A stretch of 35,111 bases of DNA from Hyphomicrobiales bacterium (lineage in GTDB: Bacteria; Pseudomonadota; Alphaproteobacteria; Rhizobiales; Rhizobiaceae). The stretch spans positions 1-35,111 of the forward strand of contig UBXG01000018.1 of the NCBI GenBank assembly GCA_900469475.1, read 5' to 3'. Below the pieces are notes generated by a model. It was not told where the DNA came from, made no database searches, and was given only the letters and a program-made list of their open reading frames with translations. This document shows positions 31,093 through 35,111 of this stretch, piece by piece. The position numbers and the translations under genes are program-made. Position 1 is the stretch's first letter. Each line of letters opens with the position of its first letter.

Positions 31093-31863
31093 ATGAGCAA
31101 GAAAAAGGTTCTTCTGGCGGGTGAATCATGGGTTTCGACCGCCACCCATATCAAGGGTTTCGATCAGTTTCCAACGGTGACCTATCATACCGGCGCCGAC
31201 GAATTGCTGAAGGCATTGAAGGACAGTGCCTTTGACGTCACCTTCATGCCGGCCCATGAGGCGCAGCGCGATTTTCCGCTGACAGCCGAAGCACTCGCAG
31301 ACTATGACGCGATCGTACTGTCCGATATCGGCGCAAACACGCTGCTATTGCATCCCGATACCTGGATTCATTCCAGGAGGACCCCCAACCGGCTGAAGCT
31401 GCTGCGCGATTACGTGACAAATGGCGGCGCGTTGCTGATGTTCGGCGGCTATTACAGCTTCCAAGGCATCAATGGCGGCGCGCGCTATCATAAGACGCCG
31501 GTGGAGGACGTGCTGCCGGTAACCTGCCTTGCCATCGATGACCGCGTTGAAGTTCCCGAGGGATTTTCGCCCATCGTAACGGGCAATGACACCCACCCGG
31601 TTCTCAAGGGCCTCGGAAAAGATTGGCCCTACCTTCTCGGTTTCAACGAGGTGAAGGTGAAACAAGGAGCTGAAACGCTTGCGACGGTTTCGAGCGAATA
31701 TGGTTCGCAGCCACTTTTGGTAACCGGCACCTATGGCGCCGGAAAGACACTCGTTTGGACTTCGGATGTCGGTCCACACTGGCTGCCGCCGGAGTTCATT
31801 GCCTGGAACGGCTACAAGACGCTCTTCGAGCAGATGCTGGCCTGGGCAACGCTCAAGGACTGA
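31093..31863 (+). CDS. Putative class-I glutamine-amidotransferase-like protein
   Basis: Protein of 256 residues from the GATase1-like family (PF07090) as I recognise it: VLLAGESWVSTATHIKGFDQF, MPAHEAQRDFP, AIVLSDIGANTLLLHPDTW, then NGGALLMFGGYYSFQGINGGARYH and VEDVLPV. There is no clear Cys in the nucleophile elbow of GATase enzymes, so it may be a non-catalytic or different-function relative. AAGGAGCAGAC precedes the ATG. It lies between the phosphotriesterase-like enzyme and the kinase; its role is unknown. Confidence 0.85.
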   Translation: MSKKKVLLAGESWVSTATHIKGFDQFPTVTYHTGADELLKALKDSAFDVTFMPAHEAQRDFPLTAEALADYDAIVLSDIGANTLLLHPDTWIHSRRTPNRLKLLRDYVTNGGALLMFGGYYSFQGINGGARYHKTPVEDVLPVTCLAIDDRVEVPEGFSPIVTGNDTHPVLKGLGKDWPYLLGFNEVKVKQGAETLATVSSEYGSQPLLVTGTYGAGKTLVWTSDVGPHWLPPEFIAWNGYKTLFEQMLAWATLKD

Positions 31864-31868
31864 CGCCC

Positions 31869-32783
31869 ATGCGCCTCCATGTCGTCGGCAATGTCTGCGT
31901 CGATACGAGCTTTCGCCTGCAGCGACTTCCGCGTCAGGGGGAAACGCTCAACGCGACCTCGATCGTTGAAGGCGTCGGAGGCAAGGGTGCCAATCAAGCC
32001 GTCGCGGCGGCGCGAAGCGGGGCAGTTCTGTGCTTCTGGAGCGCGCTTGGCGACGACGATATGGCGTGTGGCGTGAGCGAGATGCTGAAGAGCGACCTTG
32101 AGGTCGATCGACTGATCCGCCTGCCTCTTTCCACGGACCGTTCGACGATCCTGTTGGAAGAAGACGGCGAAAACGCCATCGTCAGCGCCGTCGCCTGTGC
32201 GCGAGCCTTCGATCCGATGCGGCAATCGGCCCTGACGCAGACCTGGCGCGAGGGCGACATCCTTCTGATGCAGGGCAACCTGTCCAGGGAGGTCACCGCC
32301 GCCTGTCTGGAACTTGCCGGCAGGTCAGGTCTCAAGACGGTGCTCAATGCCAGTCCGCTGTCGGACATGACGGTCGAGGATCTTGCCGATGTGGATCTTG
32401 TCATCGTCAATCAAGGCGAAGCCTCGGCGCTGACGGGCATCGAAAACCCAACGGCAGCGGCAAACCTGCTTTTCGACAACGGAGCGAGAAGCGTCGTCGT
32501 GACGCTGGGAAGCCAAGGCAGCATCGTATGGGATCGGGCGGATCACGCACCTGCTATCCTCGCAGCTGCCAAGAGCGCGGTCGTTGATACCAGCGGTGCC
32601 GGTGACTGCTTTGCGGGCGTCCTCGTCGGCCTGCTCGCGCAGGGAAAAACCCTGATCGCAGCTGCAAAGTTGGCGACCAAGGCCGCCGCCATCTCCGTCG
32701 CCCGTCTTGGAACGCTCGCCTCCTATCCCTCGCGGATGGAAATTTCGGAAATCATCAAGAGATCAGAACTGGAAAACACATGA
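31869..32783 (+). CDS. PfkB-family sugar/nucleoside kinase
   Basis: Kinase of 304 residues, ribokinase class. The N-terminal motif GVGGKGANQAVAAAR is at 35-49, and the C-terminal motif DTSGAGDCFAGVLVG has the catalytic Asp246 at GAGD. It likely phosphorylates the imported sugar, nucleoside or an intermediate. The ATG at 31869 follows the GATase1-like stop by five bases, with a poor ribosome site, and the gene ends in a four-base overlap with the BtpA gene. Substrate is not readable from sequence. Confidence 0.93.
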   Translation: MRLHVVGNVCVDTSFRLQRLPRQGETLNATSIVEGVGGKGANQAVAAARSGAVLCFWSALGDDDMACGVSEMLKSDLEVDRLIRLPLSTDRSTILLEEDGENAIVSAVACARAFDPMRQSALTQTWREGDILLMQGNLSREVTAACLELAGRSGLKTVLNASPLSDMTVEDLADVDLVIVNQGEASALTGIENPTAAANLLFDNGARSVVVTLGSQGSIVWDRADHAPAILAAAKSAVVDTSGAGDCFAGVLVGLLAQGKTLIAAAKLATKAAAISVARLGTLASYPSRMEISEIIKRSELENT

Positions 32784-33622
32784 GTGGGACAATGAAGCCC
32801 ATCGGGCAGGTAGCTGGAAACGCGCTCATCGATCTTTTCGGGCGCGACAAGGCGATCATCGGTGTCGTTCACCTGGCGCCGCTTCCCGGTGCGCCGCGCT
32901 ACTCCAGCGAGGAGATTGAGACTGTCTACCAACGTGGACTTGACGATGCCCGCGCCTACCTTGCAGGCGGCTGCGACGCCGTGATTATCGAGAACCATGG
33001 CGATATTCCTTTTTCCAAGCCCGATGATATCGGCCCGGAAACCTCGGCCTACATGGCCGTCATCTCCGATCGCATTCGCCGCGAACTCGGCGGCCCGATC
33101 GGCATCAATGTTCTTGCCAATGCCGCCATTCCGGCGCTTGCAATCGCCAGTGCGGCAGGTGCGGGCTTCGTGCGCGTCAATCAATGGGCAAACGCCTATG
33201 TCGCCAATGAAGGCTTCATCGAGGGAGAAGCCGCACGCGCAATGCGCTATCGCGCACGGCTCAATGCCCATGGCATCCGCATCTTCGCCGATGCCCATGT
33301 CAAACATGGAGCGCATGCCATCGTTGCGGACCGACCGGTCGAGGAACAGGTCAAGGATCTCGTCTTCTTTGACGCGGATGTAATTATCGCCACAGGGCAA
33401 AGGACAGGGCATGCAGCCGATCTCGATTACATCAGAATGATCAAGCAGGCGGCGGGCCTGCCGACGCTCGTCGGCAGCGGTGTGACGCCGGAAAATGGTA
33501 ACGACATTCTGTCGGTAGCCGATGGCGTGATCATAGCAAGCTCACTGAAATATGATGGCGTCTGGTGGAACCCGGTCGATCCGCAACGGGTAAAAAACTT
33601 CGTGACAGGCATCCATCGATGA
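32780..33622 (+). CDS. BtpA/SgcQ-family TIM-barrel protein
   Basis: Protein of 280 residues of the BtpA family: IIGVVHLAPLPGAPRYS near 26-42, AGGCDAVIIENHGDIPF, GINVLANAAIPALAIASAAGAGFVRVN and LPTLVGSGVTPEN. The family was named for photosystem I biogenesis in cyanobacteria, but bacterial members sit in sugar operons (SgcQ) and their reaction is not established. The start and stop overlap the neighbours by four bases, so all three last genes are coupled. It probably acts on the phosphorylated product of the kinase. Confidence 0.92.
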   Translation: MSGTMKPIGQVAGNALIDLFGRDKAIIGVVHLAPLPGAPRYSSEEIETVYQRGLDDARAYLAGGCDAVIIENHGDIPFSKPDDIGPETSAYMAVISDRIRRELGGPIGINVLANAAIPALAIASAAGAGFVRVNQWANAYVANEGFIEGEAARAMRYRARLNAHGIRIFADAHVKHGAHAIVADRPVEEQVKDLVFFDADVIIATGQRTGHAADLDYIRMIKQAAGLPTLVGSGVTPENGNDILSVADGVIIASSLKYDGVWWNPVDPQRVKNFVTGIHR

Positions 33623-34881
33623 CGTCATACCCAAAAATCAATGCGCGGCGTCTGTTGCAGCGCATTGCCGATTTTGCAACGATAGGAGCAACGCCAGCGG
33701 GAGGGGTGAACCGGCAAGCGTTGAGCATCGGGGATAGGACGGCCCGGCGCCGACTTGCGGAACTGGCCGTTGCCCGCGGTTTCAACGTCCACCAGGATGC
33801 GATTGCCAATCTGTTCATCCGGCGTGAGGGACGTGATCCTTCATCGCCACCCGTCTTGATCGGCAGCCATCTTGACAGTCAGCCCACGGGAGGCAGGTTT
33901 GACGGTGCGCTTGGCACGCTGTCCGCCTTCGAGGTATTGGAAGCCCTTGAGGATACCGGAGTCGATACAGAACGATCCGTCGAAGTTGTGTCTTGGACCA
34001 ACGAGGAAGGTAGCCGCTTCTCTCCCGGCTGCATGGGATCCATGGCCTTTATTGGTGCGGGAGACATCGCCGGATGGCAGGATACGCGCGGCACCGACGG
34101 GGCAAGACTTGGCGATGAATTGGCGGCGACATTGAAGGCACTGCCGGAAGCAAGGATGCGGCCGGTCGGCCATGCCGTGTCTGCCTTCGTTGAGGTGCAT
34201 ATCGAGCAGGGACCCGTGCTCGAGCGCGCGGGCATCCCGATCGGCCTCGTCACCGGCGTACAGGGAACTAGGTGGCTCGTGGTTTCCTTCAGCGGCGAGG
34301 CGGCCCATGCTGGCACGACGCCGCTGGAATTCCGTAAAGATCCCATGGCGGCCGCCGTCGCGGCGATTGCGCAACTGCAGCTGGTCGTCATGCCAGCCGA
34401 TCCGATGGCGAGGCTGACCGTTGGCCGAATGAGTGTCGAACCCAGTTCCGTCAACGTCATTCCGAGCAGGGTTACATTCACGATCGATATCCGACACCCG
34501 CAGGAAGACGTACTTTCTTCCATCGAGGCTCAGATCGATGCAGAATGCCGCGCGTCGGCGACGCATCATATGGTGGAAGTGCATATCGAAAAACACTTCG
34601 ACTTGGCACCCGGAAAGTTTGACGTGGCAATTGTCGATGTGATCGACAACGCATGCGAAAGGCTAGGCGTTTCCAACATGAAATTGGTCTCAGGCGCTTT
34701 TCACGATGCACTTTTCGTCAGCAAAGTTGCACCGACTGCGATGATCTTCGTTCCATGCCGAGACGGTATCAGTCACAACGAAGCTGAATTCGTCACCTCA
34801 GAGCATATCGAGATAGGCGCAAAGGTCCTGCTCGAGACCGCTCTATCTCTGGCTCGAGGACCAATCCTCAACGCTCCTTAA
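33619..34881 (+). CDS. M20 metal-dependent amidohydrolase (hydantoinase/carbamoylase family)
   Basis: Zn-dependent hydrolase of 420 residues, family of N-carbamoyl-amino-acid hydrolase, allantoate amidohydrolase and beta-ureidopropionase. Metal ligands visible: His84 in SHLDSQP, Asp95 in GGRFDGALG, Glu129-Glu130 in WTNEEGSRF, His194 in VEVHIEQG and His386 in GISHNEAEF. AAHAGTTP near 228-235 is the substrate-binding loop. The ATG at 33619 overlaps the BtpA stop; an in-frame ATG at 33565 would lie inside BtpA. Its presence suggests that the operon's compound carries a carbamoyl or amide group. Confidence 0.93.
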   Translation: MTSYPKINARRLLQRIADFATIGATPAGGVNRQALSIGDRTARRRLAELAVARGFNVHQDAIANLFIRREGRDPSSPPVLIGSHLDSQPTGGRFDGALGTLSAFEVLEALEDTGVDTERSVEVVSWTNEEGSRFSPGCMGSMAFIGAGDIAGWQDTRGTDGARLGDELAATLKALPEARMRPVGHAVSAFVEVHIEQGPVLERAGIPIGLVTGVQGTRWLVVSFSGEAAHAGTTPLEFRKDPMAAAVAAIAQLQLVVMPADPMARLTVGRMSVEPSSVNVIPSRVTFTIDIRHPQEDVLSSIEAQIDAECRASATHHMVEVHIEKHFDLAPGKFDVAIVDVIDNACERLGVSNMKLVSGAFHDALFVSKVAPTAMIFVPCRDGISHNEAEFVTSEHIEIGAKVLLETALSLARGPILNAP

Positions 34882-35111
34882 GGGTGGCCGAAGATAGCAA
34901 CACGACAAAAATAAAACTGAGAGATGCGGACACGCGCCCTGATTGACCGCCACGATTTGAACTACCTCGCTGCATCGCCTTGAACCAATTCGAACCGGCC
35001 ACCCCATTGGTACAAACCCCATCCGTCTGAATTTCCTAAGTAACAGATACCGGCTTTTGCCCGATTGGGATGTCCGATTTGGGGGCGCTTGCGGTCTGTC
35101 CTCGCCAAGGT
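34882..35111. other. Distal region without recognisable gene
   Basis: The last 230 bases after the M20 gene have several short frames in both strands and no family-like protein. No terminator-like hairpin was obvious. A gene start beyond the window edge cannot be excluded. Confidence 0.4.

Overview
The window looks like accessory chromosome or megaplasmid DNA of an alphaproteobacterium, most likely a Rhizobium-type member of the Rhizobiaceae. That is an inference from the moderately high GC, the density of ABC uptake operons, the paralogous catabolic regulators (IclR, GntR, LysR, XRE-cupin) and the style of the proteins. No rRNA, tRNA, CRISPR array or intact insertion sequence was seen.

Layout. 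(A) 226-4200, plus strand: a polar amino-acid/opine-type ABC transporter (binding protein, two permeases, ATPase) followed by an IclR regulator. (B) 15501-4378, minus strand: a GntR/FCD regulator and an arginase-fold ureohydrolase, then a ten-gene run: DUF1185 protein, alpha/beta hydrolase, flavin reductase with an extra C-terminal domain, luciferase-like monooxygenase, aldehyde dehydrogenase, NIPSNAP protein and a complete spermidine/putrescine-type ABC transporter. Most junctions overlap or are only a few bases long. Three similar palindromes lie upstream of regulator and operon, one of them on a likely -10 box, so this is probably one regulon that imports a nitrogenous compound and opens or oxidises it. 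(C) 15545-16659: a gene-poor scar with a UbiA fragment, a serine-recombinase tail, a frameshifted remnant and a perfect 14-bp hairpin. (D) 16660-23901: a divergent aromatic catabolic cluster. An HpaB-type FADH2 monooxygenase faces an operon encoding a stand-alone FAD synthetase, a flavin reductase, an intradiol dioxygenase, a muconate-cycloisomerase-type enzyme, an SCP2-like small protein, an alpha/beta hydrolase and a LysR regulator. (E) 24063-25971: a LysR gene divergent from a cofactor-free haloperoxidase-type hydrolase, with a long palindrome between them. (F) 26387-34881, plus strand: an XRE-cupin regulator, then a ribose-type ABC transporter with phosphotriesterase-like hydrolase, GATase1-like protein, PfkB kinase, BtpA/SgcQ protein and M20 carbamoylase-type hydrolase. 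Its promoter carries two tandem palindromes two helical turns apart.

How the parts work together. B, D and F each combine regulation and degradation, with uptake as well in B and F. The most novel candidates are regulon B (unknown substrate; ureohydrolase with a Cys in place of a metal-binding His), the apparently self-contained flavin supply in D, and operon F (unknown phosphorylated or glycosylated, possibly ureido, substrate). In all three ABC operons a stable stem-loop directly follows the binding-protein gene.
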